A stretch of 7,599 nucleotides of DNA, taken from assembly GCA_012797715.1 (NCBI GenBank), contig JAAZOO010000270.1, forward strand, positions 1 through 7,599. Direction: 5' to 3'. Below the pieces are notes generated by a model. That model saw only the letters and a program-made list of their open reading frames with translations. It was not told the origin of the DNA and searched no databases. The first letter of the stretch is position 1. Each line of letters opens with the position of its first letter. The position numbers and the translations under genes are program-made. The DNA comes from Geobacteraceae bacterium (GTDB taxonomy: Bacteria; Desulfobacterota; Desulfuromonadia; Geobacterales; Geobacteraceae). Of this stretch, positions 1 through 5,548 are shown in pieces.

Positions 1-1
1 A

Positions 2-1186
2 TCGTATGTGTTCCGCAGTTCGGAGCATGCGGCGAAGCTGTTCGCCCTGGAGGAGCCGGGGAACATCTATACCCGCATCATGAACCCCACGACGGACGTG
101 CTGGAGAAGAGGATGGCGGAACTGGACGGCGGCGTCGGGGCGCTTGCCGTTGCTTCCGGGCAGGCGGCGATTACCTTTGCGGTGCTCAATATCACGCAGG
201 CGGGCCAGAATGTCGTTTCCACCAATTCCCTGTATGGAGGGACCTACAACCTGTTTCACTACACGCTGCCCAAGCTGGGAATCCAGGTGAAATTCGTAGA
301 CAGCTCCGACCCGGAAAACGTGCGTGCCGCCGTTGATGAAAACACGCGGTTGGTCTACACCGAGTCGGTAGGGAACCCCAAGAACAACGTGGACGATTTT
401 GAGGGTATCGCGGCGGTGGCCCACGACGCGGGTATACCGTTCGTCGTGGATAACACGGTGACCACGCCCTATCTGTTCAGACCCTTGGAACACGGTGCGG
501 ATATCGTTGTCTATTCCCTCACCAAATTCATCGCCGGCCACGGCACGAGTATCGGCGGTTGCGTGGTGGACGGCGGGACCTTTCCCTGGAACAACGGAAA
601 ATTCCCCGAGTTCACCGAACCGGATCCTTCGTACCACGGCATCCGCTTCTGGGAAGAGCTGGGAGATCGATCCTACATCACAAAGATGCGGGTGGAGCTC
701 CTTCGCGATATCGGCGCGCCCTTATCGCCCTTTAACGCCTTCCAAATTCTTCAGGGGCTGGAAACCCTCCATGTACGGATGCCCCGCCATGTGGAAAATG
801 CGATGAAAATCGCCGAGTGGTTGAGCGCCAATCCCCTTGTCAGCTGGGTCAATTATCCCGGTCTCCCCAGCCACAGGGATTATGAGCGTGCCGTGCGATA
901 TCTTCCCAAGGGCGCAGGCGCCATTATTGGCTTCGGCATAAAGGGCGGTGTCGCGGCAGGCAGCAAGTTCATCAACAACGTTCGGCTCCTTTCTCACCTG
1001 GCGAACATCGGCGACGCCAAGACCCTCGTCATCCATCCCGCTTCCACGACGCACCAGCAACTCACGGAGGAGGAGCAGGCGGCTACCGGCGTCACCGCCG
1101 ATTTTATCCGGCTCTCCGTGGGAATCGAGGACGTAAACGACATAATCGCGGATATGGATCAGGCCCTGAGGGCATCGCAGGTATAA
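2..1186 (+). CDS. metY: O-acetylhomoserine sulfhydrylase (O-acetylhomoserine aminocarboxypropyltransferase), 5'-truncated by window edge
   Basis: PLP-dependent enzyme of the Cys/Met-metabolism family. It condenses O-acetyl-L-homoserine with sulfide to make homocysteine in the cytoplasm (direct sulfhydrylation route to methionine). Visible motifs are the early NIYTRIMNPTTDVLEKR block, the SGQAA cofactor-binding segment, VVDNT (PLP-ring Asp) and the Schiff-base lysine in SLTKFIAGHGTSIGG, about residue 173 counting from the GTG at 8. The C-terminal IHPASTTHQQL and IRLSVGIED blocks are also typical. The frame is open to the left edge: codons at 2-7 read Ser-Tyr and continue into VFRSSEHAA, as in family members. 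The GTG at 8 is therefore an internal valine, and roughly 35 N-terminal residues lie outside the window. It ends in TAA. The long family-typical insertion after the active-site lysine favours MetY over cystathionine gamma-synthase or MetZ. Its promoter, and any methionine-responsive control, would lie outside the window. Confidence 0.95.
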   Translation, partial: SYVFRSSEHAAKLFALEEPGNIYTRIMNPTTDVLEKRMAELDGGVGALAVASGQAAITFAVLNITQAGQNVVSTNSLYGGTYNLFHYTLPKLGIQVKFVDSSDPENVRAAVDENTRLVYTESVGNPKNNVDDFEGIAAVAHDAGIPFVVDNTVTTPYLFRPLEHGADIVVYSLTKFIAGHGTSIGGCVVDGGTFPWNNGKFPEFTEPDPSYHGIRFWEELGDRSYITKMRVELLRDIGAPLSPFNAFQILQGLETLHVRMPRHVENAMKIAEWLSANPLVSWVNYPGLPSHRDYERAVRYLPKGAGAIIGFGIKGGVAAGSKFINNVRLLSHLANIGDAKTLVIHPASTTHQQLTEEEQAATGVTADFIRLSVGIEDVNDIIADMDQALRASQV

Positions 1187-1210
1187 ACCTGACGCACGGA
1201 CTTCCTCATG

Positions 1211-1244
1211 GAAAAGGCGACCAGTGTGGGTCGCCTTTTCTTTT
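1211..1244 (+). terminator. Rho-independent terminator of metY, probably bidirectional
   Basis: A perfect 12-bp stem (gaaaaggcgacc at 1211-1222, ggtcgccttttc at 1229-1240) encloses a 6-base loop and runs into TTTT. It starts 24 bases after the metY stop. The A-rich base of the left arm gives a T-run on the other strand, so it can also terminate the converging yqeY transcript, whose stop is at 1281. Confidence 0.85.
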
Positions 1245-1280
1245 CCGGAATTTGTGGCGGGTTTATTCGGGGAAAGACGG

Positions 1281-1724
1281 TCACACCTTCCCGGAAAGGA
1301 TGACTCGCACCAGGTCGCTGGCTTCCTTCCCGTCGTAACCTCCCGGGTACTGTGCGCCCAGCGCTTTCATCACTTTCCCCATGTTTGACGGTTGGGCTTC
1401 GATGGACTCACGGGCCATCACTTCGCGGATTGCCGCCACGAGGGCATCGCCTGTTAATTGCGCGGGGAGGTAGGCGGTGAGGATATCGATTTCCCTCTGG
1501 GCGTCGTCCTTTCCCTGCAGAGCGCCGCCCCCTTTTTCAAGGGCCTTCAGGTTCTCCTTCGCGTTTTCGATGAATTTTCTGACGAACCGTACCACGGTCG
1601 TATCGTCCGGCTGCTTTTCCTCCTTGCATGCATCCGCAATCAGGACACCGAGCAGGTTCTTTTTCTTTTCGTCCCTGTTTTTCATGGCTTTCAGCCTGTC
1701 TTGGCGAATTGTCTCAATAAGCAT
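1281..1724 (-). CDS. yqeY: YqeY family protein (GatB/YqeY domain)
   Basis: Small helical protein of 147 residues, the usual size for the family. It resembles the C-terminal tail domain of the GatB subunit of Glu-tRNA(Gln)/Asp-tRNA(Asn) amidotransferase. Its role as a stand-alone protein is not firmly established; tRNA-related binding is inferred from the domain. Family hallmarks are the start MLIETIRQDRLKAMKNRDE, the block EIDILTAYLPAQL, and the C-terminal run NMGKVMKALGAQYPGGYDGKEAS. The start at 1724 is chosen because AGGAGAGGG lies just upstream and the protein then begins where family members do. The open frame continues to an ATG at 1811, but that extension overlaps ychJ and reads as low-complexity Ala/Arg sequence. 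The gene starts 31 bases after the ychJ stop, so the two are probably co-transcribed. It ends in TGA. Confidence 0.9.
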   Translation of the reverse strand: MLIETIRQDRLKAMKNRDEKKKNLLGVLIADACKEEKQPDDTTVVRFVRKFIENAKENLKALEKGGGALQGKDDAQREIDILTAYLPAQLTGDALVAAIREVMARESIEAQPSNMGKVMKALGAQYPGGYDGKEASDLVRVILSGKV

Positions 1725-1755
1725 GTTCCCTCTCCTGATACGAGTTCTCTTCCCG

Positions 1756-2238
1756 TTATTTGCCGCAACACTTCTTGTACTTGAGGCCGCTGCCGCAGGT
1801 GCAGGGTTCATTGCGTCCGACCTTGACGGAGATGATAGGTCTCGGTTTTACCAAAACGCCTTCGGTGAAGTACCAGGTCCCGTTTTCCCGTTTGAACTGT
1901 CCACGCTCATGGTGGGTGTGCAGATTCCCCTGTTCACGGAATCGTGCAACGAATTCCACCTCGCCTTCCGTGTCGTTCGGGCCGCCCAGGCGGCTGCCGA
2001 TGATCTCCAGACCCATCCATTCCGACTTTTCCGCCCATGACTTCGTCCCGGCGTGATCGTACCCCTTCCGATACGCAGGATGGGTTGTCTCGAAAAGGAA
2101 ATCGACGGCAACGGTCACATAGGCGGAATAGCGTGCCCGCATGAGCTGTTCGGCGGTTTCGGCGGACCGCACTCCACTGATGATAGGTTCGCAGCATTCG
2201 CTATAGGGTACGCCGCTTCCACAAGGACAGATATTCAT
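1756..2238 (-). CDS. ychJ: YchJ family protein (UPF0225) with N- and C-terminal SEC-C zinc motifs
   Basis: The protein has 160 residues and is built as in the YchJ family. An N-terminal SEC-C-type Cys cluster (CPCGSGVPYSECC, residues 4-16) comes first, then the LMRARYSAYV block and a central NTF2-like domain (approximately residues 30-135; SEWMGLEI, EVEFVARF). A second SEC-C motif ends the protein (CTCGSGLKYKKCC, residues 146-158). SEC-C motifs bind zinc, as in the tail of SecA; the cellular function of YchJ is not settled. The ATG at 2238 is preferred because GGAGGT lies 9 bases upstream and the Cys cluster then falls at the N-terminus as in relatives. The frame is open to 2316, but that extension has no family match. 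It is the first gene of a - strand pair with yqeY and ends in TAA. Confidence 0.9.
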   Translation of the reverse strand: MNICPCGSGVPYSECCEPIISGVRSAETAEQLMRARYSAYVTVAVDFLFETTHPAYRKGYDHAGTKSWAEKSEWMGLEIIGSRLGGPNDTEGEVEFVARFREQGNLHTHHERGQFKRENGTWYFTEGVLVKPRPIISVKVGRNEPCTCGSGLKYKKCCGK

Positions 2239-2283
2239 GGATGTTTTACCTCCGGGATGAATGTAATAATCTGGCGCAGTTTC

Positions 2284-2309
2284 CGTCCGGTCTGTGCGCT
2301 GACCGGACG
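2284..2309. repeat. 9-bp perfect inverted repeat upstream of ychJ, operator- or hairpin-like
   Basis: The arms cgtccggtc (2284-2292) and gaccggacg (2301-2309) are perfect reverse complements separated by 8 bases. The repeat lies about 45 bases upstream of the ychJ start and overlaps the candidate -10 at 2307-2312. It could be an operator or a 5'-leader hairpin. No T-run follows on either strand, so it is not a terminator. Confidence 0.5.
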
Positions 2310-2335
2310 ATAGCACATCCGGGCCTGTCCCACAA
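2307..2335 (-). promoter_or_regulatory. Candidate sigma-70-like promoter for ychJ-yqeY
   Basis: Reading the - strand, TTGTGG (rc of 2330-2335) is followed after 17 bases by TATCGT (rc of 2307-2312). The spacing is ideal but each hexamer matches consensus only partly. The predicted start of transcription would be near 2300, about 60 bases before the ychJ ATG. Confidence 0.25.
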
Positions 2336-2430
2336 TACGCAGATGCCGGGAGAATATTTGCCGGACAATTCAGAATTTTGCTGCAAATCGTCTCGTTTTG
2401 AAGTAGTTTTGAGTAATCATCCTGGTTGAA

Positions 2431-2462
2431 ACGATGACGCCGGAATTTTCCGGCGTCATCGT
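2431..2462. repeat. 15-bp perfect inverted repeat (long GC-rich hairpin)
   Basis: The arms acgatgacgccggaa (2431-2445) and ttccggcgtcatcgt (2448-2462) are perfect reverse complements with 2 bases between them, so about 13 bp would pair around an AATTTT loop. A U-tract directly after the stem is lacking on both strands; the first T-run on the + side is CTGTTTTTCC some 15 bases later. It may be a terminator of atypical form, a leader structure for the arn transcript, or a copy of a dispersed palindromic repeat. Confidence 0.6.
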
Positions 2463-2500
2463 CTTGTCAGGTCCCCTGTTTTTCCAAGGATGCTCCATGC

Positions 2501-2520
2501 ACGGTATGGGGTGATACCGT
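2501..2520 (+). repeat. Small hairpin just upstream of the formyltransferase ribosome-binding site
   Basis: Seven-base arms acggtat (2501-2507) and ataccgt (2514-2520) flank the loop GGGGTG. The right arm ends 8 bases before the GGAG at 2529-2532. The position suits a leader hairpin or a binding site; it does not itself cover the ribosome-binding site. Seven-base arms can arise by chance. Confidence 0.35.
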
Positions 2521-2539
2521 AATTTCCCGGAGTGCACCT

Positions 2540-3493
2540 ATGTCTTCAGGTTCTACGCAGACGCTGGCAGTTTGCGCATATCATAATGTCGGCTACTACT
2601 GTTTGCAGGAATTGCTGCGTCAGGGGGCGCATATTGGAGTTGTCTTTACCCATGAGGACTCTCCCTCCGAAACGATCTGGTTTGCTTCGGTTCGAGAACT
2701 GGCGGAGCGGAGCGGGATTCCCTGCCGGGTAACGGACATCAATCTCCCTGAAAATGTTGAGTTTCTTCGAAGCATGAATCCGGACTTTCTGTTGTCTTTC
2801 TACTATCGATTGATGATACGGAAAGAAGTTCTGGATATTCCGCTAAGGGGAGCGCTCAATATTCACGGCTCACTTCTCCCGAAGTATCGAGGGCGAGTGC
2901 CTGTCAACTGGGCAGTAATAAACGGAGAGACGGAAACAGGGGCAACGCTTCATTACATGGTGGAAAAACCGGACGCCGGAGATATCGTCGACCAGGAGCG
3001 CGTTGTTATTCAGTTTACCGACACCTCTTTGGATGTGTTCAACAAGGTGACCGATGCCGCGGTAACCGTACTGTCACGTTCATTCCCTCTACTTCTTTCC
3101 GGCAAGGCACAACGGATTCCCATGAAACTGAGTGAGGGAAGCTACTTTGGGGGGAGGACACCGACCGATGGCCTCATCGATTGGAAACGGGGCGCCGTTG
3201 AAATCTACAATCTGATTCGCGGTGTTACTCATCCTTACCCGGGCGCCTTCACCTACCTGAGCGGTTCCAAGGTTTTTATCTGGAAATCAAGGCCTGTTTC
3301 AGGGCGTGGCGTGGAGGGTTTCATTCTGTCCGAGAGGCCGTTGATGGTTGGAACGGGAGACGGTCTCCTTGAGATACTGTCTCTGCAGATGGAGGGGAAA
3401 GAAGAGTTGGATGCCGAAAGCTTCATCTCCCTCCATCCACTTGTCGGAAAACGGTTCGAATCTTTTCTTTCCCATGCCGTACAGAAGAACTGA
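2540..3493 (+). CDS. arnA: ArnA-type UDP-4-amino-4-deoxy-L-arabinose formyltransferase (stand-alone)
   Basis: This matches the N-terminal formyltransferase domain of enterobacterial ArnA, which transfers formyl from N10-formyl-tetrahydrofolate to the 4-amino group of UDP-L-Ara4N. It has 317 residues, about the size of that domain alone. The catalytic set is present: Asn107, His109 (in NIHGSLLPKYRGR) and Asp145 (in EKPDAGDIV). ArnA-specific stretches include VCAYHNVG near the N-terminus, LLSFYYRLMI, WAVINGETETGATLH, GGRTPTDGLIDW and the C-terminal-domain segment HPYPGAFTY. These, plus its ArnA-dehydrogenase and ArnD neighbours, separate it from methionyl-tRNA formyltransferase. The ATG at 2540 has GGAG 7 bases upstream. 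In E. coli this domain is fused to the decarboxylase; here it ends with TGA at 3493, and the decarboxylase starts 98 bases later. The symbol arnA is borrowed from the bifunctional protein and covers only the formyltransferase half. Confidence 0.92.
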   Translation: MSSGSTQTLAVCAYHNVGYYCLQELLRQGAHIGVVFTHEDSPSETIWFASVRELAERSGIPCRVTDINLPENVEFLRSMNPDFLLSFYYRLMIRKEVLDIPLRGALNIHGSLLPKYRGRVPVNWAVINGETETGATLHYMVEKPDAGDIVDQERVVIQFTDTSLDVFNKVTDAAVTVLSRSFPLLLSGKAQRIPMKLSEGSYFGGRTPTDGLIDWKRGAVEIYNLIRGVTHPYPGAFTYLSGSKVFIWKSRPVSGRGVEGFILSERPLMVGTGDGLLEILSLQMEGKEELDAESFISLHPLVGKRFESFLSHAVQKN

Positions 3494-3499
3494 GAACTT

Positions 3500-3565
3500 A
3501 GGTGCTGGGCTGTGCCGCAGCTGAGCCGTTTGGCTATTGTCCGACCCTTCGGCCAGCCACCACCT
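3500..3565 (+). other. Structured intercistronic segment between the two arnA-like genes
   Basis: The 98-base gap can fold. AGGTG-TGG-CTG from 3500-3512 pairs with CAG-CCA-CACCT from 3554-3565, with one mismatch and one bulged G. Inside are two 4-bp hairpins: AGCC/GGCT at 3524-3535 and CCGA/TCGG at 3541-3552. It contains no gene and is not a tRNA. The GGGAG ribosome-binding site of the next gene (3582-3586) lies outside the fold. The fold was found by eye and could be coincidental in GC-rich sequence. Confidence 0.3.
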
Positions 3566-3591
3566 GCTAAACCAATTCTACGGGAGTCTCT

Positions 3592-4644
3592 ATGACAATG
3601 AAAATACTCATCCTCGGCGTGAACGGTTTTATCGGGAACGCCTTGACCCGCCGTATCCTCACAACGACGGACTGGGAAGTATACGGGCTGGATATGAGCT
3701 GCGATAAGCTGGAGCATTCAATGGGCAATCCCCGCTTCCATTTCCTGGAAGGGGATATCACCATTAATAAGGAATGGATTGCCTATAATATCAAGAAGTG
3801 CGATGTGGTTCTTCCGCTTGTGGCCATAGCGACACCGGCTTCCTATGTCCGTGAGCCGCTTCGTGTCTTTGAACTGGACTTCTAGGAGAATCTGACCATC
3901 GTCCGGCAGTGCGTTAAATACAAGAAACGAGTCGTCTTTCCTTCGACGTCCGAAGTATACGGCATGTGCCCGGATGCGCAGTTCAACGAGGACTCCTCAC
4001 ACCTCGTTCTTGGTCCGATACACAAGGAACGCTGGATTTACTCCTGCGCCAAGCAGATGCTTGACCGCGTTATCTACGCGTACGGCAAGCATGAGGGGTT
4101 GCGATACACACTCTTCCGCCCGTTCAACTGGATAGGTCCCCGTCTGGACAGCATTGACACGGCAAAGGAAGGGAGTTCTCGGGTTTTGACCCAGTTTCTC
4201 TACAACATTATTATGGGCGAACCCATCAATCTCGTGGACGGCGGCAATCAACGCCGCTCTTTTACCTATCTGGAAGACGGTATCGACTGTCTCATGAAAA
4301 TTATCGAAAACCATGATGGATGCGCCGATGGAGGGATATTCAATATCGGTAACCCAAGGAACGATCTGTCTGTAAAGGAGCTTGCCTTTAAATTGCGCGA
4401 CCTGGTGAAAGAGTATCCGCTGTACCGAATGCGTGCGGAATCGTGCAGGATTCTTGATGTCTCCTCGGAAGAATTCTATGGAGGCGGATACCAGGATATC
4501 CTGACCCGTGTTCCTTCCATAGAGAGTGCATGGAAGCGCCTGGGCTGGAGGCCGGTCACCCCCATAGACGAAGCATTGAGAAAGACGCTCGACTTTTATC
4601 TTGTCGACGAAGGTGAGAAGATTGAGCGGATCACAGGTCAATGA
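3592..4644 (+). pseudogene. arnA: ArnA-type UDP-glucuronate decarboxylase (UDP-4-keto-pentose forming) with in-frame TAG at codon 98
   Basis: Equivalent to the C-terminal dehydrogenase half of ArnA, a short-chain dehydrogenase/reductase that oxidatively decarboxylates UDP-glucuronate to UDP-4-keto-L-arabinose with NAD+. Counting the stop as one position it has 350 residues, full length for the domain. Hallmarks are the NAD-binding GVNGFIG (9-15), CDVVLPLVAIATP (70-82), PSTSEVYG (117-124, with Ser120 and Glu121), catalytic Tyr150/Lys154 in YSCAK, RPFNWIGPR, DGGNQRRSF, and Arg306 in the ILTRVPSIESAW stretch, matching the catalytic Arg619 region of E. coli ArnA. The frame is broken only by TAG at 3883-3885, exactly where relatives have the first Glu of FELDFEENL. 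Sequence on both sides is well conserved and in the same frame. The pieces are 3592-3885 (97 residues) and the open stretch from 3886; the first ATG after the stop (3964) lacks a good ribosome-binding site and would lose the NAD site. The start has GGGAG 5 bases upstream. The TGA overlaps the arnD ATG. Confidence 0.88.
3883..3885 (+). other. In-frame amber codon replacing a conserved Glu in the decarboxylase
   Basis: TAG stands between GAC-TTC and GAG-AAT-CTG, giving FELDF-stop-ENL where ArnA has FELDFEENL. A single G-to-T change from GAG explains it. None of the seven gene ends in the window uses TAG (TAA twice, TGA five times), so this is the only TAG read in a genuine coding frame here. 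The sample is too small to imply recoding. Confidence 0.9.
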
Positions 4645-5540
4645 TTCCACCGGTTATCGCACTCAAGGTCGACGTGGATACCTTTGTGGGCACACGTGAC
4701 GGTGTGCCTCGACTGCTGGACATCCTTGAACAGCACGGGATCAGTGCCACGTTCTATTTCTCCTTGGGGCCCGACAATTCGGGCAAGGCAATCCGACGCA
4801 TCTTTACCCGCGCGGGTTTTCTCAAAAAAATGCTCCGCACTAAGGCCCCATCCACCTATGGCTTAAAAACGATACTGTATGGTACTCTCTTGCCTGCCCC
4901 CCACATTTCGCAATCCCTGGCTGAGGGTATGAGAGATGCTGCGCGCAGAGGACATGAGGTAGGTATTCATGCCTGGGATCATGTTGACTGGCATGACAAC
5001 CTGCCGAAAATGTCCGTAGAAACCGTGTCTGCGGTCATTGGAAAAGCCAGGGGAGCATTCCGGGAAGTATTCGGTGAGGATGCGAAAACGACCGCGGCTC
5101 CGGGGTGGATGCTTACCGCCTCTTCCCTTCATGTCCAGGATAGGATGGGATTACTCTACTGCAGTGATGCGAGAGGAACCTGTCAATTCTTCCCGATGAT
5201 GGACGGAAGAAGGTTCGAGACCCTGCAGATTCCCACAACCCTTCCGACACTGGACGAGTTGCTAGGGACTGATGGTCTTACAGACGCCACCGTCAACGAC
5301 TTCTATCTTTCCCATATCGGGCCTGGCCTGAATGTTCATACCATCCACGCGGAGTTGGAGGGGGCACGATATGCAGGGGTATTCTCAGATCTTTTGCAAA
5401 GAGCGCTCCATTCGGGAGTACGTTTATTGACTCTTGGTCAAGCAGCTGAGCAAGCACTGAAGTCTCATCCGCCAATTTGTAGCGTTGCCATGGATGAGAT
5501 ACCTGGGAGAGCGGGTTTTGTCGCGGTGCAGCAGGCTTGA
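4641..5540 (+). CDS. arnD: ArnD: 4-deoxy-4-formamido-L-arabinose-phosphoundecaprenol deformylase
   Basis: Metal-dependent deformylase of the polysaccharide-deacetylase (NodB) superfamily. It removes the formyl group from undecaprenyl-phosphate-L-Ara4FN at the inner membrane, giving the donor sugar that ArnT puts on lipid A. It has 299 residues, against about 296 in E. coli. Motif 1 is KVDVDTFVGTRDGVPRLL (Asp11 and Asp13); motif 2 is HAWDH (metal ligands His110 and His114). Further ArnD-like blocks are FSLGPDNSGKAIRR, the segment KKMLRTKAPSTYG, APGWM, CSDARGTCQFFP, QIPTTLPTLDELLG and VHTIHAELEG. No signal peptide or clear membrane helix is visible. The ATG at 4641 overlaps the stop of the decarboxylase gene (ATGA), so translation is probably coupled. 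The premature stop upstream could therefore also reduce ArnD synthesis. It ends in TGA, 8 bases from the convergent pepF stop. Confidence 0.93.
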   Translation: MIPPVIALKVDVDTFVGTRDGVPRLLDILEQHGISATFYFSLGPDNSGKAIRRIFTRAGFLKKMLRTKAPSTYGLKTILYGTLLPAPHISQSLAEGMRDAARRGHEVGIHAWDHVDWHDNLPKMSVETVSAVIGKARGAFREVFGEDAKTTAAPGWMLTASSLHVQDRMGLLYCSDARGTCQFFPMMDGRRFETLQIPTTLPTLDELLGTDGLTDATVNDFYLSHIGPGLNVHTIHAELEGARYAGVFSDLLQRALHSGVRLLTLGQAAEQALKSHPPICSVAMDEIPGRAGFVAVQQA

Positions 5541-5548
5541 TATCTTGT

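Larger units (their letters stand above)
2239..2539. other. Divergent intergenic region between ychJ and the arn genes
   Basis: This 301-base stretch has no convincing gene on either strand. It holds the ychJ ribosome-binding site (GGAGGT on the - strand, rc of 2248-2253), a weak candidate ychJ promoter, three perfect inverted repeats (2284-2309, 2431-2462, 2501-2520), and the ribosome-binding site of the formyltransferase (GGAG, 2529-2532). No good sigma-70 promoter pointing toward the arn genes could be found by eye. Short open frames here read as low-information sequence. Confidence 0.7.

Noticed and set aside
8..10. GTG as the true start of metY
   Set aside because: The frame is open to the window edge, the two preceding codons (Ser-Tyr) fit the family, and relatives have about 35 more residues before this point.
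1477..2040. Long + strand open frame across yqeY and ychJ
   Set aside because: It lies antisense to two genes with clear family motifs, and its translation is low-complexity with no recognisable domain.
3500..3565. A tRNA gene, because the fold looks cloverleaf-like
   Set aside because: There is no GTTC-type T-loop and no 7-bp acceptor stem or anticodon arm of normal size.
3883..3885. Selenocysteine recoding
   Set aside because: Selenocysteine uses TGA, whereas this codon is TAG, and the family has Glu rather than Cys at the position.
3592..4644. Two separate proteins, an N-terminal 97-residue protein and a C-terminal protein starting at ATG 3964
   Set aside because: Both pieces are in one frame and match consecutive parts of one ArnA dehydrogenase domain. 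The conserved sequence continues directly after the TAG, well upstream of 3964, and that ATG has no convincing ribosome-binding site.
3997..4650. 217-residue - strand open frame opposite the decarboxylase
   Set aside because: It mirrors a conserved coding frame on the + strand and shows no family motif or ribosome-binding site.
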